From NCBI GenBank assembly GCA_021805955.1, contig JAJZDO010000799.1:1-11580 (forward strand): a stretch of 11,580 nt of DNA. The letters are read 5' to 3'. Made by a program: the position numbers and the translations under genes. The DNA comes from Acidobacteriota bacterium. GTDB taxonomy: Bacteria; Acidobacteriota; Terriglobia; Terriglobales; Acidobacteriaceae. The notes under the pieces were generated by a model. It was not told the origin of the DNA. It ran no database searches and saw nothing but the letters and a program-made list of their open reading frames with translations. Positions 1 to 6,103 of this stretch are shown in pieces (positions within the stretch are counted from its first letter, which is position 1; each line of letters starts with the position of its first letter).

Positions 1-528
1 CGTCGTCAAGGTGTACTTGCCAGGTGGAACATCCTTGATTGTGTAATTGCCTTCCTTGTCAGTCAGTGCAAAATAAGGTGTAGGCACTACAATAATGTAG
101 CCGGACATCTCGGGATGAACATTGCAAAGCAATGGGACAACGCCCAGCACATCGAAAGTGAACGGCTTTGAAATTCCCTGCGGCCAGGTGCCCATATTGT
201 GCGCCAGCTTGCGATTGCGGTTTATGGCCGGCCAATATACGTTGTGGCCGAACGGATCCTCATTTGTAAAGTCGACCGTTGTTCCCTTCAGGATGACGAG
301 CACATGGGGGACATAGGCCATATGGTGCTGGTCCATCACGGCATGCTGTGCCGGTGGAGGAAATGTCTTACCCGGTATGGCGTCGATGTAAACAGCAATG
401 TTCTCTGGAGAACGTACACCTTGCGCTGTGACCTTTCCTTTCACATCTCCCGCCCAGGCGGAACTCGCGATTAGTCCTAGGACAAGCAAAACGGCGGCCG
501 GAAAAACGATCTTCTTTAAATTGCTCAT
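1..528 (-). CDS. Secreted cupredoxin (type-1 copper) protein, C-terminus cut by window edge
   Basis: 176 codons are readable before the left edge with no stop. An N-terminal signal peptide (about residues 1-26, hydrophobic stretch ending ASSAWA) exports it. A beta-rich domain follows with a full type-1 copper ligand set: His95 in FGHN, then Cys135, His138 and Met141 in LLCNVHPEMSGY. This is the plastocyanin/azurin-like arrangement C-x2-H-x2-M, so a mononuclear blue-copper electron carrier is expected in the periplasm. The residues after about 157 (DKEGNYTIKDVPPGKYTL) look like the start of a carboxypeptidase-regulatory-like beta-sandwich. Two in-frame ATGs exist (ends at 534 and 528). The 528 start is preferred because GGAG then lies 8 nt upstream, against 2 nt for the other. 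It lies 59 bp downstream of the cytochrome-porin gene on the same strand, so an operon and an electron-transfer partnership are likely. Physiological partner and redox direction are unknown. Confidence 0.87.
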   Translation of the reverse strand, partial: MSNLKKIVFPAAVLLVLGLIASSAWAGDVKGKVTAQGVRSPENIAVYIDAIPGKTFPPPAQHAVMDQHHMAYVPHVLVILKGTTVDFTNEDPFGHNVYWPAINRNRKLAHNMGTWPQGISKPFTFDVLGVVPLLCNVHPEMSGYIIVVPTPYFALTDKEGNYTIKDVPPGKYTLTT

Positions 529-587
529 TTCCATATCTCCTCAATGTAGTAGTTTGTGTTGGCTCGGAACCGATCTATCGCGCGTTG

Positions 588-2057
588 TTAAAATACAAAA
601 TCAACCCCCGATATGAACTTGTTGTCGCGATAAAATGTGTTGGTCCCAGGGACGGGCTGTTGGTAATTAAAGGAATACTGCGTCTCCAGCTTAATGTTGG
701 GACGCGCAAAGATTTGCAAGCCAGGACTGTAAATATTCCTCGTGTCATAGCGGGAAATACCATTCAATCGATCCGTGGGAGAGTTAACCCCGTCATAGCG
801 CATCAGGCCGATGAGCCACGGATAGAACCAGTACTCGGCTTCAAGGAAACCCCCGGAAAAAGTTACCGGCGTGGCGGACACAAAGGCCGTGCTGTTTGCG
901 TTCAGGGCCTCATTCGAATCGTGACCATGCTCCATAAGGCCCCAGAGCTCAAAATCTCCGCGGAACCTATAATCGAACGCGCCGCCAGCACGATAGAAAG
1001 GCTCGTGAATTGTCGGCAGCCCTGCGTATAAAGTTCCTCCTTGATTGAGGGCGTTGCTGCCGAAATATCCGAAGGCGTTGAACTTTATCCACGTGTGGTC
1101 ATGGATGCCGGTCGGGCCGGATGCCTGGATCTGTTTGCGGATCGCTGGATTCCGCTCCAGATTCCAGCCCTGCCAAAGATTCACATAGACGTCCTTGGAA
1201 TTGCGCGCGGACAGCGGCGCGGTCCCGTATAAGGCGTTCTCTCCGTCCACGATGGAGACTGTCCACCAGGTATAACCTTTGTGCGGATATCCGCCAAACT
1301 CAATTCCACGCTGCGGCGATGCAAAGGTAAACGGGTTGGCCGTCGTCCCGGCAAGCGGGCCAGTCCCGGTGGGATTGACATAGGCCGTCTCGTCGTAAAT
1401 TGCATAGTCGGTCAGGTTGATTGTGCGCGCCTGGGTAAACGGCAGGTCGAGCTCAAATTGCCCATACCGGACATTGAGATCGTTTTTGGGAACATGCAGG
1501 TAATATCCCAGAAAATTGTTGGCCTTGATGTAGGCATCTCCCAGGCCTCCATCGGCCCCTGAACCGCCTGTGGCGAGATCGTCATCGATCCAGAATTCAA
1601 GGGAAGGACCCAGGCTGCTGGCGGCAATGATGGTAAAAGTATTGGGTTCAAAAATGTCCGTTTGCGGCACGAATCCTTGCGTGGCAATAAGTGCCGATGG
1701 CTGAGGGCTGTTGTAATTGAAATAGCCGGAATAGCGAAAAGCAATGGGGAGAATCGGAAGTTGTCCTGGCCATATGGAATTTGGAAACGACTCTTTCTGC
1801 GCCGGGGCCCCCAGCATAAGAGGCGGCTCTTTCACAAAATCCTCATCATCCTGCGGGAACTTAAATCCGTTCATCTTGAACGCCAGCCCAAAATCGTTGA
1901 GCTCTGGCCAATTGCTGTGGCAGGTGGAGCAGGCGGTGTGGTACTTTCGCGCGAAGGCTGGGATCGCCGACGCACGCGGCGCTGAAGCTTGAATCGCTAT
2001 CAAAATGCCTGCCACCAAAAATGTTGTGGCAAGGGACAACCTGATTTCCCGATCCAT
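588..2057 (-). CDS. Cyc2-like fused monoheme cytochrome c / outer-membrane porin
   Basis: 489 aa. A signal peptide occupies about residues 1-31 (hydrophobic 8-24, ending PRASA). Directly after it comes AIPAFARKYHTACSTCH: one c-type heme site, C43-x2-C46-H47, followed by WPELNDFGLAFKMNGF (about 50-65). That order (A-x-P-x-F-A-R ... CxxCH ... P-x-L-x-x-F-G-x-x-F-K-x-x-G) is the heme-domain signature of Cyc2, the fused cytochrome-porin of iron oxidisers. The remaining ~400 residues are rich in alternating aromatic and polar strands (for example FRYSGYFNYN, LKLETQYSFNYQ-like segments) and end in Phe, as outer-membrane barrels do. Start: GGGAGGAA lies 9 nt before the ATG. A cupredoxin gene follows in the same direction. 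Inference: electron passage across the outer membrane. The family also contains members with no proven iron oxidation, so the donor (Fe(II) or other) is not established. Confidence 0.93.
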   Translation of the reverse strand: MDREIRLSLATTFLVAGILIAIQASAPRASAIPAFARKYHTACSTCHSNWPELNDFGLAFKMNGFKFPQDDEDFVKEPPLMLGAPAQKESFPNSIWPGQLPILPIAFRYSGYFNYNSPQPSALIATQGFVPQTDIFEPNTFTIIAASSLGPSLEFWIDDDLATGGSGADGGLGDAYIKANNFLGYYLHVPKNDLNVRYGQFELDLPFTQARTINLTDYAIYDETAYVNPTGTGPLAGTTANPFTFASPQRGIEFGGYPHKGYTWWTVSIVDGENALYGTAPLSARNSKDVYVNLWQGWNLERNPAIRKQIQASGPTGIHDHTWIKFNAFGYFGSNALNQGGTLYAGLPTIHEPFYRAGGAFDYRFRGDFELWGLMEHGHDSNEALNANSTAFVSATPVTFSGGFLEAEYWFYPWLIGLMRYDGVNSPTDRLNGISRYDTRNIYSPGLQIFARPNIKLETQYSFNYQQPVPGTNTFYRDNKFISGVDFVF

Positions 2058-2153
2058 CGCTGACAGTTCCTCCCGTATCGTGTTTTATCTTGTCGTATTC
2101 CGGAGCGCTTGCTTTAAATTTCTTTGCTACATGACTGCGTTACAGATGAGTGC

Positions 2154-2505
2154 CTACTTCACAGAGAGACCATGGATGCTTGCCTTGGACGTATCTTTCT
2201 GGAGTAACTCGACCGCTTGCGCGGCAAACTCCGCCACCGCCCAAGTGGCCCCACGCTCGGCCCGATCTCTTTACAATATTCGACCGGGAAACACCGAAAA
2301 TAGATGCCATGTGCCAGCAACCAACATCCATACTTGCCGCATAGAACTTGGCGTACCATGCCTGCACGCATGCGTCGGGTTTCTCTGCGTTGAGTAACTC
2401 CAGCAGTCGAGGGTAAAATAGGCGCCCTGGAGCAACTGCCTGTCTTGTATGCACAACACACGGATCTTCCTGCCTTGCTCGTTGCTCTTGTCTGCCCATT
2501 GCCAT
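2154..2505 (-). pseudogene. Possible decayed gene of unknown function with one frameshift
   Basis: Two reading frames look protein-like and join end to end. The first (ATG at 2505) contains LLELLNAEKPDACVQAWY and a helix-turn-helix-like stretch around ASIFGVSRSNIVK. The second continues DRAERGATWAVAEF and AAQAVELLQKDTSKA to a TAG at 2154-2156. Skipping one A in the AGAGA run near 2268 joins them. The joined product would be about 116 aa. I do not recognise the family. The start has only a weak ribosome site. It sits between the cytochrome-porin gene and a perfect Crp-like palindrome whose centre is about 78 bp upstream of the ATG. It may equally be non-coding sequence that happens to be open. 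Confidence 0.33.
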
Positions 2506-2572
2506 GTCCGTTAGACGCTTTCCAATTGCTCTTGTATCCCTTCAATCAATCAATCACTTTCACTACATGCGT

Positions 2573-2594
2573 GAATGTGATGGCCATCACATTC
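2573..2594. promoter_or_regulatory. Perfect 22-bp palindrome, Crp/Fnr-type operator
   Basis: Positions 2573-2594 equal their own reverse complement over all 22 bp. The core is TGTGA-TGGCCA-TCACA, the textbook Crp-family layout (TGTGA-N6-TCACA). It lies in non-coding DNA upstream (on the minus strand) of the decayed ORF at 2154-2505 and, further on, of the cytochrome-porin operon (516 bp from its ATG). It is also downstream of the membrane-protein gene that ends at 2720. Which gene it served cannot be told from sequence. Confidence 0.55.
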
Positions 2595-2632
2595 TATATT
2601 TGCGACTTATGTCGTAGGCATCACTAGGACAT

Positions 2633-2657
2633 GGAAATCCTGTAGTGGAGGATTTCC
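2633..2657 (-). terminator. Stem-loop, possible terminator of the membrane-protein gene
   Basis: GGAAATCC (2633-2640) and GGATTTCC (2650-2657) form a perfect 8-bp stem with a 9-nt loop, 62 bp beyond the stop codon of the minus-strand gene ending at 2720. There is no T-run after the stem on the minus strand, so intrinsic termination is uncertain. Confidence 0.3.
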
Positions 2658-2719
2658 TTTGCGGCGCGCTTTTCTTGCAACAGCACGGGCGAACGATAGA
2701 ATTGCGAGGATGAAGGGTC

Positions 2720-3361
2720 TCATTTTTCATTGCAGGCATGGCCGGTTGGCCCATATTGCCCAAGGTCAACAGAAAACGTTCTTTCTGCCGTTCTATTCTT
2801 CCAATTGCGAAACAGGTACGGAGCAGTCAAGAGGGCCTGGATTCCAATCCATATCATGTAGCAAGCAACTGCTGTCACGGCGCCGATGTCACTAAGGTTG
2901 GATTGTGTGGACAGAATAATTCCGATAACGGATGTTGTCGCTGCAAGAACACACAGCATGCCCGCCTTTCGGGAAGAGGCATGCAAATGAAACGTCAGTC
3001 CTATATACAAGATGCTCCACAAGAGGCCGTACAATCCGGCGAGCAGAACGAGTACATCCAAAGGGGCCAGACGGTACAACCAGAAAACCAGCCAGCAAAC
3101 AACGGAAAATATTCCGACCGAAAAGTAAATGTATAGCTCGCGATGACGCCATACCTTATTTGCCAACAGTCCACTATAAGCAATAAAAGCTTGCCCCAGC
3201 AGGCTCGCGGCTGTCAGGGATACAGCGAGGATGTAACCTAACGACCCGGCTTTCGGATTTGTCATGAAAGAACCCAAGGAGCAAAGCGCCATTCCGACAG
3301 CCAGCGTGAACACTCCCTGTCCCATCAAAAAACGATGGCCAACTTTCCACCCCTTTACCAT
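2720..3361 (-). CDS. Predicted six-helix membrane protein of unknown function
   Basis: 213 aa from the chosen start. Six hydrophobic segments are visible in order: FLMGQGVFTLAVGMALCSLG, LAVSLTAASLLGQAFIAYSG, IYFSVGIFSVVCWLVFWLY, VLVLLAGLYGLLWSILYIGL, GMLCVLAATTSVIGIIL and AVTAVACYMIWIGIQALL. A polar tail with NWKNRTAERTF follows. The reading frame is open upstream to an ATG at 3469. The ATG at 3361 is preferred because GGGAG lies 8 nt before it and the first hydrophobic helix begins soon after; the extra 36 residues of the longer form are polar and preceded by no good ribosome site. No family is recognised and no catalytic motif is seen. It stands alone on the minus strand amid decayed sequence, so it may itself be a survivor of a larger cluster. 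Confidence 0.68.
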   Translation of the reverse strand: MVKGWKVGHRFLMGQGVFTLAVGMALCSLGSFMTNPKAGSLGYILAVSLTAASLLGQAFIAYSGLLANKVWRHRELYIYFSVGIFSVVCWLVFWLYRLAPLDVLVLLAGLYGLLWSILYIGLTFHLHASSRKAGMLCVLAATTSVIGIILSTQSNLSDIGAVTAVACYMIWIGIQALLTAPYLFRNWKNRTAERTFSVDLGQYGPTGHACNEK

Positions 3362-3928
3362 TGCAAGCATCTCCCGTCTTCTCCGATAAGAGCCGTCAAG
3401 AAAAAGTACTGCCCATCCTAAATCTCCAGAAACTAGGGTCATGCCGTCATCGCATTCTTGCTTGCCCATAGATACGTCCAGAGAACCCGTTGCCGCACTT
3501 CAGTTAAACCTACTGTCAAACATCCTCCGCAGTCCCCAAGCCCGTTCCTGTTTGAGCAGGGGACTGACACTGAAATTCAAAACAGCACTCCATACGCCGT
3601 CCCAGGAATAAAGCGCGAACCAAAGGCAATGTGTGCGGAATGATTATGCCGGCAGCATGGCTGTTCGTATATACCCAAATTGCATCTATATGGCGGATTA
3701 CCTTTGACAGGAAGTTGTCCTTGCACGACTTTACGCGGCGACTTGCTAATTGTCATTCCTCTCATCATCAGCAACTCCTGCGGCATAGTCTTTGGGAACC
3801 TGTCACACGCGCTGCGAAGAGATGCTACTTCACAGCCCCTGGGCAGACATGCACGAGCGAAATGTCCGCATCATACCCCTTACGCAGCGCTGAAAGAAAA
3901 TCCTTCCATCCACCTGGAATCATGGCAT
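3362..3928. other. Stretch without a confident gene
   Basis: Two small minus-strand frames are worth recording but are not called as genes. One at 3577-3768 (63 aa) has CAGGAG 6 nt before a double ATG but a composition unlike its neighbours and no recognisable domain. One at 3825-3953 (42 aa, MQIVFGAVDAMIPGGWKDF...) overlaps the end of the stress-protein remnant and might be a second decayed fragment. Nothing else is supported. Confidence 0.4.
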
Positions 3929-4258
3929 CTACGGCGCCAAACACGATCTGCATCGATATTTCAGAGAGCGCTTTTTGACGATCAATTTGGGTCGACCGTC
4001 TCGGGCCAGGATTTCTATGCTGTGGAAAATCGATTCCGCAGCATACCCGAAAAGATGCAGATAGGGCTTTTCCTATCTCTAAATAGTTTCCAACGAGACG
4101 ATCCACCTTCCATTTGTCTGCGATCCGTACGACTTTCTCTACTGCAATCCCGGTCACCAAACGGGAGGAACATGTATACCAGCACGATCCACCGTTGCGA
4201 CGGACTTCTTCAGAGTGTTCTTGGCGGTCTTTGCATCTTTAGACGAGTAATACGACAT
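3929..4258 (-). pseudogene. Universal stress protein (UspA family) remnant with two compensating frameshifts
   Basis: Three minus-strand pieces read in order as a UspA-type C-terminal domain. Piece 1 (ATG at 4258): SKDAKTAKNTLKKSVATVDR then AGIHVPPVW and a TGA at about 4156. Piece 2, in another frame: VTGIAVEKVVRIADKWKVDR then LVGNYLEIGKAL. Piece 3, back in the first frame from about 4060: LHLFGYAAESIFHSIEILAR, ending at a TAG at 3929-3931. Joined, GNYLEIGKAL-LHLFGYAAESIFHS matches the G-x5-G-x8-G nucleotide-binding loop region of the family. A lost base near 4157 and a gained base near 4060 explain both breaks. The usual N-terminal strand and DFS-type motif are missing, so it is also short. 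Two tandem Crp-like sites lie 30-67 bp upstream of its ATG. Sequencing error at both points is the alternative. Confidence 0.6.
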
Positions 4259-4287
4259 CAGAATCTATCGATCTTTCCACTACTGTA

Positions 4288-4325
4288 TGTGACTGAACTC
4301 ACACCTCGCTGTGACGACTGTCACA
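4288..4325. promoter_or_regulatory. Tandem Crp/Fnr-type operators, 22 bp apart
   Basis: TGTGA-CTGAAC-TCACA at 4288-4303 and TGTGA-CGACTG-TCACA at 4310-4325. Both have perfect 5-bp arms with a 6-bp spacer, and their centres (4295.5 and 4317.5) are exactly 22 bp apart, two helical turns, so two dimers would bind the same face. They lie upstream of the stress-protein remnant starting at 4258. No convincing -35/-10 pair was found in either direction. Confidence 0.6.
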
Positions 4326-4894
4326 TTGACGGCCGAATTGTGTTGGCATGGGTTGACGGACAGGTACCCGCTGGGTCCCTGCGCTAGCAAATTTTAGGGG
4401 ATCTTTGCAAAGATCAAGTGATCGAGGCCTGACCGTGGAAGCATCGCAAGTTCGCAATGTGTTTTTTGCGATTGCAGCACGTAAAACCAATACATCGCCC
4501 GGCTTGTCGATCCTAAAAACATCTGCGCTGCGTGTCGCGTATGCCCTGGATTTCCCTGATTCCGCGCATAGACGGTTGCATGGCGATGCGCGCCTTCTGG
4601 AACAGGAGGGCCCGATAAAACAGCGCAGGGCCTTGGATCTGGCAGGCGATCAGCGCGGCGCTCCGCCTGCTACCGTAAGCCGAGACCCCACCGCAGGTCG
4701 AGCGCATGATCGGGCTGCACCCGAACCAGCCGGATGGCCTGACAATTTTTTTGCGGACCCTCTGAAACCGCACGCTACCTGTACTTCTCAGAGGGGGGAT
4801 CCTGCTTGCGGCAATACAGGTAGAATCTCCAGACGCGTCTTTCGAGACCTTCATTTCCGCGCGATTCTGAGACGCGGTAGGGACATGCTTCCAC
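4326..4894. other. Gene-poor stretch with decayed sequence
   Basis: Long open frames on both strands (plus 4405-4902, minus 4513-4854) have no ribosome site, no domain and poor composition, so they are not called. A perfect 16-bp palindrome (GATCTTTGCAAAGATC, 4400-4415) and a 10-bp palindrome (AGACGCGTCT, 4831-4840) are present. A short GIY-YIG-like N-terminus is listed separately. Confidence 0.4.
4394..4495 (-). pseudogene. Possible GIY-YIG endonuclease N-terminal fragment
   Basis: The minus frame from an ATG at 4495 begins MYWFYVLQSQKTHCELAM and stops at 4394 after 33 residues. The first dozen residues resemble the N-terminus of small GIY-YIG (UPF0213/YhbQ-like) nucleases, which typically begin like M-x-W-x-Y-V-L-Q-S. 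The rest of the domain, including the second YIG-type strand and the catalytic Arg, is absent. The match is short and could be chance. Confidence 0.3.
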
Positions 4895-5251
4895 TTACAT
4901 AGGCATGCCGTCCTTCATGCCTCCCAGTACTCCACCTGTCTTTGTGATCTTGTCCACATGAATGCTCTTCCCGGACGGATTCACTTCGGCAACGACCTTC
5001 ACGTTGTAGCCATAGTAATCTTTTACGGCGTAGGGATTTTCAATCGCCCAAACCTTCTTCCGGGCATCGACAAAAACCGGCAGATACCCGTTCTCGATGC
5101 ATTTGTTCACGCAGCCCAGACCATTATCCATGTGCATGGAGCCGCACTTTGAATCGCTGATGTAGCCAGCAAGCGTTTGGGGTTTAGGGGTTTGGGCAGC
5201 GCTGAATACCGTGATGCCGCCAAGGACCAAGATGAGTGCCAGACGTTTCAT
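4895..5251 (-). CDS. Small secreted Cys/Met-containing protein of unknown function
   Basis: 118 aa. A signal peptide is clear (MKRLALILVLGGITVFSAAQ, residues 1-20), so the protein is exported. The mature part contains GYISDSKCGSMHMDNGLGC and then VNKCIENGYLPVF, giving three cysteines (C36, C47, C51) with His40 and Met39/Met41 between them, followed by a beta-rich segment (VWAIENPYAVKDYYGYNVKV) and a Met-rich tail ending GGMKDGMPM. Proteins with the D-S-K-C-G-x-M-H pattern are frequent in Acidobacteriota genomes; their role is not known to me. The clustered Cys/Met/His residues would suit metal binding, which is inference only. Start: GGGAG lies 7 nt before the ATG. Isolated, with no co-directional neighbour within 600 bp upstream. 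Confidence 0.88.
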   Translation of the reverse strand: MKRLALILVLGGITVFSAAQTPKPQTLAGYISDSKCGSMHMDNGLGCVNKCIENGYLPVFVDARKKVWAIENPYAVKDYYGYNVKVVAEVNPSGKSIHVDKITKTGGVLGGMKDGMPM

Positions 5252-5426
5252 GATTGTCTCCCATGAATCATTCGTCCCGCGAAGGGCGATTTCTACCAGC
5301 GTACTATCGTTGTATCCAGACGCATGCTACATTGGCAAGTCATCTGTTGTGTGGCCGTATCAAAACATATTGTATGCCGACGGGCACTAACGCAATCGCA
5401 GCATTACTGTAAGGTAAAAGTGAGTT

Positions 5427-5467
5427 GTCGTCCCGAGCGAAGCAAGGACACAGTCGAGGGACCTGCT
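5427..5467. repeat. REP-like intergenic repeat (copy 1)
   Basis: Contains GTCGTCCCGAGCGAAGCAAG at 5427 and then GTCGAGGGACCTGCTT. This is the wording of a dispersed intergenic repeat (GTCATCCCGAGCGAAGCGAGG-type) that I recognise from acidobacterial genomes. Related wording recurs at 5517 and inside the fold-back element at 7794-7908. Confidence 0.45.
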
Positions 5468-5516
5468 TGTCTGTCCACACCACGGTAATTCCGGTTTTGC
5501 TCTCACCGATCGCGCC

Positions 5517-5537
5517 GTCATTCCGAGGAGATTTCTA
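5517..5537. repeat. REP-like intergenic repeat fragment (copy 2)
   Basis: GTCATTCCGAGGAGATTTCT matches the same repeat family as 5427-5467, about 50 bp away. It is incomplete compared with the usual form. Confidence 0.4.
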
Positions 5538-5599
5538 GCTCGGCGACATACTGGTAGTCGTCTCTGGAAACCAGCAGATCCGCCATTCGGTGGCTCATT

Positions 5600-5678
5600 G
5601 CGAAACCCTGCGACAACCTGCAAGATGACAGGAATCTGTTCCTAAGTCTGGTGCATCTGCCAATTCCGCCACTTTCGC
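5600..5678 (-). pseudogene. Degenerate tRNA-Leu (UAG-like) remnant
   Basis: Read on the minus strand from 5678, the first 39 nt match a bacterial tRNA-Leu 5' half: acceptor GCGAAAG, then TGGCGGAATTGGCAGATGC for the D-arm, then CCAGA and the anticodon loop CTTAGGA (UAG). The 3' half is wrong. The anticodon stem's second strand (ACAGA instead of TCTGG) does not pair, there is no GGTTCAAAT-type T-loop, and no CCA follows. A TTTCGC at 5600-5605 could still pair with the acceptor 5' strand. The sequence after the break contains AGGTTGTCGCAGG, which recurs at 6185-6197, so a repeat seems to have replaced the 3' half. Confidence 0.5.
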
Positions 5679-5831
5679 ATCCTTTGTTTGGACAAGAAAG
5701 CGATTGCACGATGGGTCGCATCCCATCGCGCAACGTGACCTCCAGCCCGCTCACTCGCCATGCGGGGCTGGGCAATGATCTGTCCCAGCCAACACGAGTC
5801 TACTGGCAAACATGAGGCGCTTGCAACCGCA

Positions 5832-5857
5832 CCCTGAAGGCCGCTTCGCCTTCAGGG
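5832..5857. terminator. Perfect 10-bp stem-loop downstream of the Thivi_2564-type gene
   Basis: CCCTGAAGGC (5832-5841) and GCCTTCAGGG (5848-5857) form a perfect stem with a 6-nt loop, 51 bp past the stop codon of the minus-strand gene ending at 5909. No T-run follows on either strand, so it may stabilise the transcript end or be a repeat rather than act as a true intrinsic terminator. Confidence 0.4.
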
Positions 5858-5908
5858 CCGGCGATGAGAGCCATTGGAAATCCGATGTGGCGATGGGCTC
5901 GCCAGGCA

Positions 5909-6103
5909 TCATCCTTTTCCGACGCGAATACTGGAAAGGGAGTGAAAAAGTCCAAAGACATTCAGCAGCCACAGAACGACCGCAATCACCACGACTCCAT
6001 TCAAAATTGACTTGATCGACGACTGCATTGGGATGAAACGATTGACCAACCACAGAAGAACACCGACCACAACCAGGACTTCCAGGACTTGAATTAGCGG
6101 CAT
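5909..6103 (-). CDS. Thivi_2564-family small membrane protein
   Basis: 64 aa. Two hydrophobic helices: residues about 3-21 (LIQVLEVLVVVGVLLWLVN) and about 35-52 (LNGVVVIAVVLWLLNVFG), joined by the short linker RFIPMQSSIKSI. The pattern VGVLLWLVNRFIPM ... VVVIAVVLWLLNVFGLF is the hallmark of the Thivi_2564 family, small inner-membrane proteins of unknown function. The frame is open upstream as far as 6244, but the ATG at 6103 gives the family length and has AAAGG about 9 nt before it. The residues of the longer form are Arg/Ser/Pro-rich and not conserved-looking. It is divergent from the DUF2934 gene, 334 bp away. Confidence 0.88.
   Translation of the reverse strand: MPLIQVLEVLVVVGVLLWLVNRFIPMQSSIKSILNGVVVIAVVLWLLNVFGLFHSLSSIRVGKG

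Larger units (their letters stand above)
5252..5599. other. Intergenic stretch holding REP-like repeats
   Basis: No gene is supported between the small secreted-protein gene and the tRNA-Leu remnant. Open frames here on the minus strand are repeat and tRNA-remnant sequence read in translation. REP-like motifs at 5427-5467 and 5517-5537 are listed separately. Confidence 0.5.

Noticed and set aside
585..1031. 148-codon plus-strand frame over the cytochrome-porin gene
   Set aside because: Antisense to the barrel domain of a gene with a signal peptide, heme motif and good ribosome site; no domain of its own.
4405..4902. 165-codon open frame on the plus strand
   Set aside because: TTG start without a ribosome site, Arg/Pro/Ala-rich translation with no domain, and a competing open frame on the other strand. 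Both look like chance openness in GC-rich decayed DNA.
4940..4955. TGTGA-N6-CCACA inside the small secreted-protein gene
   Set aside because: One arm is imperfect and it lies within coding sequence.
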